Shown here: in pieces, positions 15,630-23,762 of the stretch
How positions within the stretch are numbered: position 1 is the first letter of the stretch
Layout of the letters: each line of letters opens with the position of its first letter
Assembly (NCBI RefSeq): GCF_008271655.1
Contig: NZ_VKKX01000008.1
Span: 1-38,439 of the forward strand
DNA: 38,439 nt
Source: Gemmobacter caeruleus
Lineage (GTDB): Bacteria; Pseudomonadota; Alphaproteobacteria; Rhodobacterales; Rhodobacteraceae
Reading direction: 5' to 3'
Notes under the pieces: generated by a model
What the model was told of the DNA's origin: nothing
The model's input: the letters and a program-made list of their open reading frames with translations, nothing else
The model's database searches: none
Translations under genes and position numbers: made by a program

Positions 15630-15646
15630 GCAGTGATCTCCGTTTG

Positions 15647-15665
15647 ATTGGCAATATATGCCAAT
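15647..15665 (-). promoter_or_regulatory. parDE operator palindrome
   Basis: ATTGGCA and TGCCAAT are perfect 7-bp arms around ATATA, 18 nt upstream of the parD start. Ribbon-helix-helix antitoxins bind such palindromes to autoregulate; the AT-rich centre may be part of the promoter. Confidence 0.65.
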
Positions 15666-15735
15666 GGCGCCTGTCTGTCGAGAGAGGCTCGGCCAAACCG
15701 CAAGACGGCAGTGGCCGAGCCAGAAATTAATCCCC

Positions 15736-16206
15736 TCAGGCGGCGATACCCGCCTCCCCTGCCCTATCGCGCTCATTGCCGACGATCTGCAGCCTCGCAT
15801 TGCGATAGCCCTCCCTCGCGATCCAGAGCTCGGCCGCGGTAATGGATTCCGCCAGATGCAGCAGCTCGGTGTTGCCACCAAAGTCCAGAAGAACACGCAC
15901 TTGTCCAGCTTTGGGTTCCTCAGCCACCTCGAAGACCAGCCGACTGTCAGCCGAATGGCTGCGCATGATGGTGACAAGGATGACCCCCTCTGAGGAGAAG
16001 TTGCCCTCATGCAGCGTGAAGGACGCCGGAGCCGTCCAGGTTGGATAAGGCCGCGGCGGTTCTTTCTTCACCAGGCGGCCAACACCGTTGGACCTTTCCC
16101 ATGCCGCCAGCTTCTTGGTGAAGCGTGCGGGCGGTTTGGGACTGCCGTCGGTGTAACGAATAAGCGCGCCCAAGGGCGCTGTGTCGATTATTGTGGTTGC
16201 AGACAT
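15736..16206 (-). CDS. Conserved-looking plasmid protein of unknown function
   Basis: This 156-aa soluble protein starts MSATTIIDTAPLGALIRYTDG and has a basic N-terminal half (PPARFTKKLAAWE, KKEPPRPYPTW) and a more acidic C-terminal half (VFEVAEEPKAGQ, LDFGGNTELLHLAES). It has no signal peptide, membrane helix or recognised motif. The ATG at 16206 follows an AGGATGAGGA purine stretch. It sits between the ParB-like gene and parDE, all on the minus strand, so it is probably a plasmid backbone gene. I cannot assign a function. Confidence 0.65.
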   Translation of the reverse strand: MSATTIIDTAPLGALIRYTDGSPKPPARFTKKLAAWERSNGVGRLVKKEPPRPYPTWTAPASFTLHEGNFSSEGVILVTIMRSHSADSRLVFEVAEEPKAGQVRVLLDFGGNTELLHLAESITAAELWIAREGYRNARLQIVGNERDRAGEAGIAA

Positions 16207-16272
16207 GATTCCTCATCCTGAATGCGAGCTTTCGCACTCATCATATTGATATTGTTGTATTTCGTAGTTATT

Positions 16273-16294
16273 GAGGGCGAGTTTCCCCGCCCTC
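16273..16294 (-). terminator. Hairpin downstream of the ParB-like gene
   Basis: GAGGGCG (16273-16279) and CGCCCTC (16288-16294) form a perfect 7-bp stem with an 8-nt loop, 12 nt beyond the stop of the ParB-like gene. No strong T-run follows on the minus strand, so termination may be partial. Confidence 0.5.
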
Positions 16295-16305
16295 GGGGGC
16301 TCAGA

Positions 16306-18498
16306 TCACTCCGCAGCCATCATCGCGGTGCTTTCCACAGGCAGATCGGCCATCAGGAAGGCGGGCAAGTCGATCTCAGCGTCAATTTCAGCAGCGCCCA
16401 AGGGTTCTTCGTTCAAAGCCCCCTGCCCTTCTGCTGCGTCATCCCCGTCCAGAGCGGCAAGATCACTACGCCGCAGAACCTCCGGCAACCAGCCGCTGCC
16501 CTTGAGCAAGCGCTCGGCTTCCGTCGCCATCTCGCCCTTCTTCAGATGGTCGAGCAGCTGTGCGGTGCCCTCCCCCTTCGCCTCACGCACAGCTTCAAGG
16601 ATACGCGCCTTGGGAACACGGTTCAGGTAATTGTCCGGTGTCGGCTCCCAGCCTGCCGCTACCATATCAAGATCGACAGCTTCAGCCACGATCTCAGACT
16701 GCGCCATGCGGCGGACCAACCCACTGGCCGAGATGCCCGCCCCATAGGGGTTCACCTTCTCATGCAGAGCATTAATCCCGAAGCTCAGGCAATGCGCCAG
16801 CAGAGACAGACGGCTGGCCTGATCGAGGGCCGAGAGATAGTCCCAAAGCACGGCATCGTCGCCAAGCGGCAGATCGGCCTCCCAGGCAGCATGACGATCG
16901 TCCACCGCCTTGGCCACCGGACTATCCTTCAGATCGGGGGCCTGTGCTGACATGTAGACGGGGCGCACAGATGCCTCCAAGCAACTGCCCGAAGCCCCGG
17001 AACTGCGGAAGGTGTCATTGACCAGCTTCATCAGCAGAAGGGTCAGGGCAACGTCAGGCGAACGCCCAATCGCCTCCCGCAAGGCGAGGGTGCGATGTGC
17101 GGTCAGCTCCATCACCAGGCGCTCCGGCAAAGGCTTCAACGCGCCATCGTCCTCATCGTCTGGCAGACCGGCACTGATCGGCTGGCCCCCGGAAGTGATG
17201 ATGGTGGTCGCAGACGAACCAGAGGGAAGCTGATAAGCCGAGACACCATCATCGGCCCCCTGCCCTTCCGCACCCAGTTCATCGCCAAAGTTGGCCACGG
17301 TCTCTTCGCGAGGCTCATCCTCCGGCCGGACATAGCCGCGATGGGCAGCCAGGTTGCCATCCCGATCCAGCGTTACGAATACGCCGGCACGACCAACCTC
17401 GGCCGCATCAAAATTCAGCGGGCGCCGCTCGAAGGCTTCCATGGCAGCTTCCAGCTCGCCGAGCCGGGCGTCGATCTCTTCGGGGTATTCGTCCTGACCA
17501 GAGTATTCCTCTTCCAGTGCGCGATACTCGGCGAGCAGCTTGGCGTGCTCTGCAGCTTCATCAGCGCTCAGCGGTGAAGGATCGCCAACAAGACGCCGCA
17601 GACCGTGACTGTAGCCGTAAGGCAGATCGGTTGACACCTCGATCCACTTCCAACCCTCAGCGGCGATTGCCTGGGCCTCGGCTTGCAGCTTGTCCGCGAC
17701 CAAACGGTCGAGCAGGGCAGGGTCCTCCAACCAGCCGCCATCATCGCCTTGGAAGAGATCACGCAAGACAACGCCACCCGCAGCATCATAGACATCAACA
17801 CCGACAAACACTGCGCGCCGATCGGAGGCCCGCACAGAGGTCTCAGTCAACATGCGCCGGATGGAATAGGGCTCCTTGTTCCAGGAGTTCTTCACCGCAT
17901 CCCAGACCTGCACCTGACGCGCGTGATCGGGGTTCACCGTGAAGGCAATCAGCTGTTCCAGCGTCATGCCATCCTCGGCGTAGACCTCGAGCAGGGCAGG
18001 GGCCACGGACGCGAGTTTCAACCGCTGTTTCACGATCTGCGGCGTCACAAAGAAGGCCGCCGCGATCGCCTCCTCACCCTGACCCTTATCGCGCAAAGCA
18101 ACAAAGGCGCGGAACTGATCGAGCGGGTGCAACGCAACGCGCTGCATGTTTTCAGCCAGGGAATCGTCCTCGGCCAGAATATCTGATGTCACATCACGCA
18201 ACACACAAGGCACAGGCGCCGTCTTTGCCAAACGCTTCTGCTTTACCAGCAGCGACAGCGCCTGAAAGCGTCGACCGCCAGCCGGGATCTCGAACTTGCC
18301 GGTCTCGACGCCATCGGCATCTAATACAGGCCGCACGCTGAGGCCTTGCAACAACCCACGGCGAGCGATGTCCTCGGCCAACTCTTCTACCGACACACCG
18401 GCCTTGATGCGCCGGACGTTGGACTGGCTCAGCACCAGCTTATCAAAGGGGATGTCCCGTGAGGACGACAGGGTGATCTTCTGGGCAGCTTGGGCCAT
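16306..18498 (-). CDS. Large ParB/Spo0J-family plasmid protein
   Basis: The 730-aa protein starts with a ParB nuclease-like domain (residues about 15-130, with SQSNVRRI, EIPAGGRRFQAL and DDSLAENMQRVALHPLDQFRAF, given here in parts). A KorB-like helix-turn-helix region follows (IAAAFFVTPQIVKQRLKLA), then a long C-terminal extension rich in acidic residues. It is twice the length of partition ParB proteins. The family occurs on plasmids of Rhodobacteraceae and rhizobia beside, but separate from, RepB, and its role is not well defined. The ATG at 18498 is preceded by GGAGAA. The leader carries the same hairpin block as the DUF932 gene. Confidence 0.85.
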   Translation of the reverse strand: MAQAAQKITLSSSRDIPFDKLVLSQSNVRRIKAGVSVEELAEDIARRGLLQGLSVRPVLDADGVETGKFEIPAGGRRFQALSLLVKQKRLAKTAPVPCVLRDVTSDILAEDDSLAENMQRVALHPLDQFRAFVALRDKGQGEEAIAAAFFVTPQIVKQRLKLASVAPALLEVYAEDGMTLEQLIAFTVNPDHARQVQVWDAVKNSWNKEPYSIRRMLTETSVRASDRRAVFVGVDVYDAAGGVVLRDLFQGDDGGWLEDPALLDRLVADKLQAEAQAIAAEGWKWIEVSTDLPYGYSHGLRRLVGDPSPLSADEAAEHAKLLAEYRALEEEYSGQDEYPEEIDARLGELEAAMEAFERRPLNFDAAEVGRAGVFVTLDRDGNLAAHRGYVRPEDEPREETVANFGDELGAEGQGADDGVSAYQLPSGSSATTIITSGGQPISAGLPDDEDDGALKPLPERLVMELTAHRTLALREAIGRSPDVALTLLLMKLVNDTFRSSGASGSCLEASVRPVYMSAQAPDLKDSPVAKAVDDRHAAWEADLPLGDDAVLWDYLSALDQASRLSLLAHCLSFGINALHEKVNPYGAGISASGLVRRMAQSEIVAEAVDLDMVAAGWEPTPDNYLNRVPKARILEAVREAKGEGTAQLLDHLKKGEMATEAERLLKGSGWLPEVLRRSDLAALDGDDAAEGQGALNEEPLGAAEIDAEIDLPAFLMADLPVESTAMMAAE

Positions 18499-18511
18499 CA
18501 GGTTTTCTCCA

Positions 18512-18537
18512 CGACGGGCGCCGGGAGCCACTCTCCC
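18512..18537 (-). promoter_or_regulatory. Conserved leader hairpin upstream of the ParB-like gene
   Basis: On the minus strand this block begins GGGAGAGTGGCTCCC, which folds as a perfect 5-bp stem with an AGTGG loop, and continues GGCGCCCGTCG. It ends 13 nt before the ATG, exactly as in the DUF932 leader, and matches that copy at 25 of 26 positions, whereas the coding regions are unrelated. The one difference (C for T) keeps pairing in the stem. Confidence 0.7.
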
Positions 18538-18640
18538 GATCTCACTTCCCGCCACCCTCAAACCAACCATTCTCTCACTTTCGTACTGGATATAGGTGCT
18601 AACGACAGACCGGCAGGGCGGCGCGTTTCAGTTGGATGAT

Positions 18641-19819
18641 TTATGTACCAACGCAAAGTTGGCCATGGCCAACTCTTGTCTTGGCGCAACCGGCTAGGAT
18701 TCTCGATAGGTAGTTGTCTGGGCTTTTGACCTGGTCGATCTTGCAGGCCATTTGATCTGCCACCTGAATCGCTTTTTCTAGGCCAAGCACAGACACCGCC
18801 CTACCCAACAGAGCGCTGTCTATTCTCAGCATCTTACCAAACTCAAATAGCAGCTGTAGGAGGCCGTGTTCTGTGGTGGGGTAGTCTGGATAAAAGGCCG
18901 GGATTTCGGTCAAGCAAGCCCATAGCTCTGTCATCGTGCGCGGGAAGGTTTTTTTTGTATATGATTTTTGAGTCTCTTTGTGCCGGACATTTTGCCCGTC
19001 TGAGGCGGTCGGTTTGTTCGAGTTAGAAGGCGGGGCTTGTTCTTGGCGTTGTTCGTGTTGCAGATCGTTGGCCGTGGCCAACTCTTCCAAATGCGGTACG
19101 CTTGGAGTGACTACCTTACTTTGCAGGATGCATTTGAGTCTGCTGATGACGCTGCTTGCCTGAAGTACAGTGACTCCGGTTCGACGCATAAAGTTGCGGG
19201 CGGCTTCGACGAACTCTAGGGTCTCGCCGTGCAGGCATAGGGAGAGGCATTCACCGCGCAGTTTTTGGATGTAGGCTTTCATGCCTCGAAGTTCGTCGGC
19301 TTCCTGACGATGTTTCTGAGACAGTGCAAGGATTTCGCCAGACCGTGCGAGCAGGGGCGACAGGTCGATGCCGAACGCGCCGATGACTTTACCGTTGCGC
19401 ATAATTGGGAATCGTTTGCCGTTGGCGCTGTCTCGCCGTTGGATTAGGTTCGCAGCTTCAAGTTTCTCAAGGTGTCGCCGAAGTTGCCTGTCCGTTATGC
19501 CTTTCGCGCGGAAACATAAAGTGTCGTTGCAAGCGAACACGGTCAGCAGGGTGAGTGGCGTGATTGGGCTGTCATTCCCTGTTTTCGGATCGTTGCAGGG
19601 AAGGCAGCTCAAGAGTGCGTCAAGCACAACGACTGAAGGCGGCCGCAGGCCCAGTGCGCGACCTGTGGTGTTGACCGCCGCCATAAGCGCGCGCCGCGTT
19701 ACAGGTACGAAGTGTGGCTGGTGTTCGATCGTGCCAATACCGGCGAAAGAATCGAAGATTGAAGGCGCACAACTCAGGTGTGCCTCGACCTCGATGGTCG
19801 TGACTGCTTCTTGTTCCAT
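18641..19819 (-). CDS. repC: RepC replication initiator (RepABC type)
   Basis: The 392-aa protein matches RepC initiators of alphaproteobacterial repABC plasmids: an N-terminal VPVTRRALMAAVNTTGRALGLR-like region (seen as FVPVTRRALMAAV), a winged-helix stretch with GITDRQLRRHLEKLEAANLIQRRDSANGKR (in part) and a C-terminal DNYLSRILAGC segment. It is the essential initiator, and in this family the origin usually lies inside repC. The ATG at 19819 lacks a good ribosome-binding site, consistent with repression by the antisense RNA in the repB-repC gap. Two parS-like palindromes are embedded in its coding sequence, one at its very 3' end. Confidence 0.93.
   Translation of the reverse strand: MEQEAVTTIEVEAHLSCAPSIFDSFAGIGTIEHQPHFVPVTRRALMAAVNTTGRALGLRPPSVVVLDALLSCLPCNDPKTGNDSPITPLTLLTVFACNDTLCFRAKGITDRQLRRHLEKLEAANLIQRRDSANGKRFPIMRNGKVIGAFGIDLSPLLARSGEILALSQKHRQEADELRGMKAYIQKLRGECLSLCLHGETLEFVEAARNFMRRTGVTVLQASSVISRLKCILQSKVVTPSVPHLEELATANDLQHEQRQEQAPPSNSNKPTASDGQNVRHKETQKSYTKKTFPRTMTELWACLTEIPAFYPDYPTTEHGLLQLLFEFGKMLRIDSALLGRAVSVLGLEKAIQVADQMACKIDQVKSPDNYLSRILAGCAKTRVGHGQLCVGT
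18657..18674. promoter_or_regulatory. parS-like palindrome 1 (3' end of repC)
   Basis: AGTTGGCCATGGCCAACT is a perfect 18-bp palindrome inside the last codons of repC. It shares the core GTTG-CC-TGGCCAAC with the sites at 19067-19082 and 20001-20016. RepB proteins bind palindromes of this size, with GTT and AAC at the ends. Confidence 0.75.
19067..19082. promoter_or_regulatory. parS-like palindrome 2 (inside repC)
   Basis: GTTGGCCGTGGCCAAC differs from site 1 at one central base, lies in the repC coding region, and encodes different residues there from those at site 1. Retention of the same 16-mer in a different reading context suggests DNA-level selection. Confidence 0.65.
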
Positions 19820-19897
19820 CTGTTTTCAGACAGCAAAAGGATACCGGTCACCGAAATCGGTGTTGCAGTGATTCGATTTTTTGGGTACCAATAGATT

Positions 19898-19952
19898 GCG
19901 AGTAAATCGGGACCCTCTGGAGTGCTTCACCGCCTTCGGGGGGTTTCTTTTT
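19898..19952 (+). ncRNA. Candidate antisense ctRNA (inc-alpha type) opposing repC expression
   Basis: In repABC replicons a short countertranscript is encoded between repB and repC on the opposite strand and limits repC expression. Here the plus strand has TTGCAG (19863-19868), 17 nt, TACCAA (19886-19891), then about 45 nt leading to a hairpin around a TTCG loop (19929-19944, one mismatch) followed by TTTCTTTTT. This predicts an RNA of roughly 50-55 nt starting near 19898. The boundaries are inferred. Confidence 0.5.
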
Positions 19953-20000
19953 GCGCTACGTCTGCCTCCTTTTTGATTGTTTCTTGCCTGTTTGACTAGG

Positions 20001-20016
20001 GTTGACCATGGCCAAC
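20001..20016. promoter_or_regulatory. parS-like palindrome 3 (repB-repC gap)
   Basis: GTTGACCATGGCCAAC is flanked by TAGG and CCTA, extending the palindrome to 24 bp (19997-20020) with a single mismatched pair. It lies 34 bp beyond the repB stop and is likely to be the principal RepB site. Confidence 0.7.
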
Positions 20017-20049
20017 CCTATAAAGATCAATCACTTAACCGTTTCGGCG

Positions 20050-21006
20050 TCATGATTTTTCTTTCCACTCCTTGTAGAGGCGCTCAAGCTGCGTCTCCAC
20101 GAAGTTGATGAACCCGCGCTCCTTTTTGTCGGAAACCTCGATCAAAAGACGTTGGCCTTTGGACCTGAAAGCCACCGAAGTTGCGTGCATCTTGTTGAGC
20201 GGGGCAGGGGAGGGGCCCTTGGCGGCAGACTCCGCTGCGTTCTGCTGTGCATCCGCAACCTTCTGCAGCGCATCGATGACAGCGCTGAGCTTCTCTGCCG
20301 CAGTGCCTTCTTCAGGAACAAGCAAGAGGACAGAACTGTCTGAAGGGGCGTTTTCGGTTTTGACCAGACGACGCAGTTCCAGCCATGGGCGACGGCCTGC
20401 TTCATGCGCGGCGCCAATTTTGTAGATCACTGCGTCGGGCACGTCTCGGGCAACGCCAATCAGTTTGCTTAGCGTTCCCTTGTCGACAGCTAGCACATCG
20501 CCGATCTCGGCCCGGGTGAAGCCCTGGTCCTCTAGCTTGGTGGCGAAAATGGCTTGTTCGATGAAGCTGCGTTCTAGGCGCGCAGAGTTTTCCAGGGCCT
20601 GTGAGACAAGCGCCTCACGGTGGTCCATTTCCTTGACATAAGCCTTGACCTTGATCCCAAGCACGCGGCACGCGGCAATTCTGCGGCGTCCGTAAACCAC
20701 CTCATAGCGAGGGCCAGGGCCACGGCGATAGCGGAGCAGTGCAGGGAGCTGTTGTCCTGATGTCCTGATAGACTCGATCAGATCATCAAGCCCTTCGGAT
20801 ACGTCAAAACGATCCGCGATTTCAGAATCGCCGATCTCATTGACATCTACGTCCTGGGCGGCTTGTGCCGAGACCTGAGAAAGGACGTCTGACATGCTCC
20901 TCAGGGAACGAGGCGAGCTTTCGTCCACCTTCGACCCGGCCTCGGCAGCAACCAAAGGCTTTGAGCCCATTTGTGCTAGGCTCTTGGCAAGAAGATCACG
21001 CTTCAT
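20050..21006 (-). CDS. repB: RepB partition protein (ParB type)
   Basis: The 318-aa protein has the N-terminal RepA-interacting start MKRDLLAKSLAQ, a ParB-type domain with YEVVYGRRRIAACRVLGIKVKA (in part GRRRIAACR) and the box ENSARLERSFIEQA, then the helix-turn-helix FTRAEIGDVLAVDKGTLSKLI. It should bind the nearby parS-like palindromes and work with RepA in segregating plasmid copies. Its start overlaps the end of repA by 11 nt, the usual repAB coupling. Confidence 0.94.
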   Translation of the reverse strand: MKRDLLAKSLAQMGSKPLVAAEAGSKVDESSPRSLRSMSDVLSQVSAQAAQDVDVNEIGDSEIADRFDVSEGLDDLIESIRTSGQQLPALLRYRRGPGPRYEVVYGRRRIAACRVLGIKVKAYVKEMDHREALVSQALENSARLERSFIEQAIFATKLEDQGFTRAEIGDVLAVDKGTLSKLIGVARDVPDAVIYKIGAAHEAGRRPWLELRRLVKTENAPSDSSVLLLVPEEGTAAEKLSAVIDALQKVADAQQNAAESAAKGPSPAPLNKMHATSVAFRSKGQRLLIEVSDKKERGFINFVETQLERLYKEWKEKS

Positions 21007-22222
21007 TTGTGCCCCCTCGACCCCATGCTGACTGGATCATCTTTTCAATGTCATTTGAAAAGCTCATCACCGACTCTAGGGCTCGCTCATAAGTCTTTCG
21101 GTTCTTGGTCGTAGCGAGGTCCACTTCGAAGATTGTCTTCTGCGAAAGGCCGGCCTCGCTAACCGCCGAAGACTTCACGAAGGGCGTCTTGATCACACTG
21201 TCGCCTAGCAATTGCCTGAGCCATTCAGACAAGTCCTGCTGCGTGCTGATAGCGGTGTCGAAGCGCGTCAGGAGGTAGGCGAAATTGTCATACGCGCCGA
21301 TGCCACCGTTCGAGTACAGGACTTCCAACACGCCCGACGCCATCGTCAGGAACTGGCTGGCCGAGGCCAGGTCGACACGCTCAGGGATGATGGTCATGAG
21401 AAGCGACGTCGATGCACAGACCGCCGCCATCGTCAGATAGCCAAGCTGAGGCGGGCAGTCGATTAAAACGATGTCATAATCGTCTTCAACCTGTCGTAGC
21501 GAGTCGCGGATCCGATTGAAGAAGACGGGTTGTTCGCCACGGCTCAGCGCGGTTGGAGTTTCGGTTTCGAATTCCGAGAGCATGATCCCGCCGGGCACTA
21601 GATCGAGGTTCGGGAAGTAGGTCTTGCGCAAAACGTCCACGATAGGCACCCGGGACGTTTCGCCATCGTTGTAGCGAATTGCATCATACAGCGTGCCGCC
21701 GTGACGGAAGTCGATCTCTGGCTGGTATCCAAAGAAGGTCGTCAGTGAGGCCTGAGGATCTGCATCGACCAAACACACACGGTATCCACGCAGGGCGAGC
21801 CTCATCCCGAGAGTCACGGTGGTCGTAGTTTTGCTGGATCCGCCCTTGAAGTTGACGGTTGACCAGATCTGAAGCTTGTCACCTTGTCGCCGACCGGGAA
21901 GGAACTGAAACGGATCCTTTGCATTCTGAGCCAGAATGTTGCGGATCTGGAGAATGTTCTCGGCGGAATAAAGGCGCTTGTTACCCGGTCCCTGTTCGAC
22001 TTCTGGAATTCTGCCGTCGAAATGCGCCTTGCGCAGATAGCCGTCGCTCACCCGCAACAACTCTCCGACCTCTGCGCTTGTGAAGGCGCGGAGTGTCTTT
22101 TCTTCCTTTGGTGCCAGAAAAAGCTTCGACATATGTTCAAGGGCTTCAGAAAGCCGCTCTGCGTCTGCCTTGAGCTTGTCATGCAACACTTGGTGCATCA
22201 TCATTCGCCTGTCTCGAGACAT
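20996..22222 (-). CDS. repA: RepA partition ATPase (ParA type)
   Basis: The 408-aa protein has an N-terminal MerR-like helix-turn-helix (residues about 48-72, TSAEVGELLRVSDGYLRKAHF) used for autoregulation, then a ParA ATPase domain with the deviant Walker A motif KGGSSKTTTT near residue 126, the VDADPQASLTT motif and Walker B-like IVLIDCPPQLGYLT. The ATG at 22222 is followed by three clustered ATGs (MMM), so the true start may be seven codons later. It is the first gene of the repABC operon. Confidence 0.94.
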   Translation of the reverse strand: MSRDRRMMMHQVLHDKLKADAERLSEALEHMSKLFLAPKEEKTLRAFTSAEVGELLRVSDGYLRKAHFDGRIPEVEQGPGNKRLYSAENILQIRNILAQNAKDPFQFLPGRRQGDKLQIWSTVNFKGGSSKTTTTVTLGMRLALRGYRVCLVDADPQASLTTFFGYQPEIDFRHGGTLYDAIRYNDGETSRVPIVDVLRKTYFPNLDLVPGGIMLSEFETETPTALSRGEQPVFFNRIRDSLRQVEDDYDIVLIDCPPQLGYLTMAAVCASTSLLMTIIPERVDLASASQFLTMASGVLEVLYSNGGIGAYDNFAYLLTRFDTAISTQQDLSEWLRQLLGDSVIKTPFVKSSAVSEAGLSQKTIFEVDLATTKNRKTYERALESVMSFSNDIEKMIQSAWGRGGTNEA

Positions 22223-22644
22223 CTCTTAAGCGTTACCCGTGATCTGCAGTCGATCGGTGCCAGCAGGAACGCAGTGGACGTCGTTTTCTTAGTTTTCGCG
22301 TTACAGATATGACGCCCGTCGGGAAGAAACTCAAGGCAAATCTTGTGCAGCTATCTTGTGCTTTCTGCGGACCATGGCACCATATGATGCGAAAAGGCTA
22401 ACGTGACCTGTTAAAGATTGGGTGTAGGACATTGTAAAGATTACAGAAAATGTCGCGAGACTTATCCACAGGACCCGACGCCCTTGAACCTACGCGTGAT
22501 GCTTGGAAAATCTCTGACCAGGCTCAGTAACGCTGTAGCAGACCTGACCACGGCAATCGTGTTCGCGTGAGCATCGCAAGCGATTCTTCGTCTGAGCCCG
22601 TCGGTAGAATGCCTTTTGGCCTATTGGGCACCGAAAAGCGTTAC
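22223..22644. promoter_or_regulatory. repA upstream region: promoter, DnaA box and short repeats
   Basis: No gene is seen in these 422 bp. A perfect DnaA box, TTATCCACA, lies at 22462-22470. ATCTTGTGC occurs twice (22340-22348, 22353-22361), as does AAAGATT (22413-22419, 22436-22442). On the minus strand TTGAGT (22329-22334), 16 nt and TCATAT (22307-22312) form a possible repA promoter. The segment 22490-22640 has only a short frame without recognisable content and may be relic sequence next to the resolvase gene. Confidence 0.45.
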
Positions 22645-23568
22645 CTAATACAACAGTCTCAACTTCTTCGCCCGCTCCAAGATCATCTTGACCGATGACG
22701 GCTCCCACTTGCTGCGGCCCCTAGGTGTCCGTTCGCGCATGGTCTCTAGCCGGTCGCAGATGGCTTGAAGAGTCATCTTGGGATCTGCGCCTTTGATGCC
22801 CGCGACGATGGCGGGCAGGCGATCATCCTTGTCGGATGCGGTCGCACGGGAAAGGACAGTGTCTGGCAGCAGGCCTTCGCGGACGAAGGTTTTGGCAGCA
22901 CGGATCAGGCGGGGCAGGGACCAAGGCTGCGCCTCGCTCGGCAGACCTGAATTGACGATGCGCAGCACGTCTTCCCAAGGCAGGCCCGGTCTCAGACGGC
23001 GCACTTCCGGCACCCACTGTTCAGCACTGGCATTCAGTTTCTGGAAATGGCTTTCCACTCGCGCGGCTCTTGCCTTGCGGATTGCCACGGGGTCGCCCGC
23101 CTTTAGGCCTGGGTTGCCGCCAACCCGCCCTTCTGCCTTCGCAGATCGCAACCCGGCCTTGGTGCGCTCGCGTATCAAGGCCCGTTCAAACTCGGCGGCC
23201 GCACCCAGAACCTGCAAGGTGAACTTGCCCTGAGGCGACGCCGTGTCGATTGGATCCTGCAAGGATCGGAAATGTGCGCCTTTCGCCTCCAACCGCTCAA
23301 TGATCTCCAAGAGGTGAGAGAGTGAACGGGCCAGGCGGTCGATCCGAACCACGACAAGTGTATCGCCAACGCGCAGTTGATCCAGCACACGCGCCAGAAC
23401 AGGCCGGGTGCGACTGCCGCCCGAGGCTTGCTCTTCGGCAATTTCCACGCAGCCTGCGGAGCGCAACTCCAGAACTTGGGGCAGGGCGGTTTGATCTTCG
23501 GTGGAAATACGCGCGTATCCGATGAGTGGCACGGGGCAGGGGGCCTCTTTTGCAATTGCGGATGTCAT
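22645..23568 (-). CDS. Serine recombinase (resolvase/invertase family)
   Basis: The 307-aa protein has an N-terminal resolvase catalytic domain: YARISTEDQ with the nucleophilic serine, VVRIDRLARSLSHL with catalytic arginines and GAAAEFERALIRERTKAGL at the E helix. It is much longer than classical 185-200-aa resolvases, with about 150 extra C-terminal residues of alternating helical segments ending WEPSSVKMILERAKKL, a pattern common among alphaproteobacterial plasmid recombinases. The ATG at 23568 is chosen because resolvase similarity starts just after it. It may resolve plasmid dimers or transposon cointegrates. Confidence 0.9.
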   Translation of the reverse strand: MTSAIAKEAPCPVPLIGYARISTEDQTALPQVLELRSAGCVEIAEEQASGGSRTRPVLARVLDQLRVGDTLVVVRIDRLARSLSHLLEIIERLEAKGAHFRSLQDPIDTASPQGKFTLQVLGAAAEFERALIRERTKAGLRSAKAEGRVGGNPGLKAGDPVAIRKARAARVESHFQKLNASAEQWVPEVRRLRPGLPWEDVLRIVNSGLPSEAQPWSLPRLIRAAKTFVREGLLPDTVLSRATASDKDDRLPAIVAGIKGADPKMTLQAICDRLETMRERTPRGRSKWEPSSVKMILERAKKLRLLY

Positions 23569-23578
23569 GAGTAAACGA

Positions 23579-23592
23579 CCGTTTATAAACGG
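23579..23592. promoter_or_regulatory. Palindrome over the resolvase translation start region
   Basis: CCGTTTATAAACGG is a perfect 14-bp palindrome 10 nt upstream of the resolvase ATG, with a TATAAA core that could be a -10 box. No clear ribosome-binding site is present. It is a candidate autoregulatory operator or part of a res site. Confidence 0.5.
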
Positions 23593-23762
23593 ACGCAAGC
23601 CCGATCTCTGTGGCGCCATTCCTTCGAAACCTCTTAGTTTGCTTGCCCGCTGAGCTATTGGGGTGGTCATGCGAGGTCGCACCCGCGCATTCTATATAAG
23701 GAGAGGTGAGGGCGCCCCCGAATTTACTTGGGTAGTGAGCATAATGCGCGTATTTTGCACAC

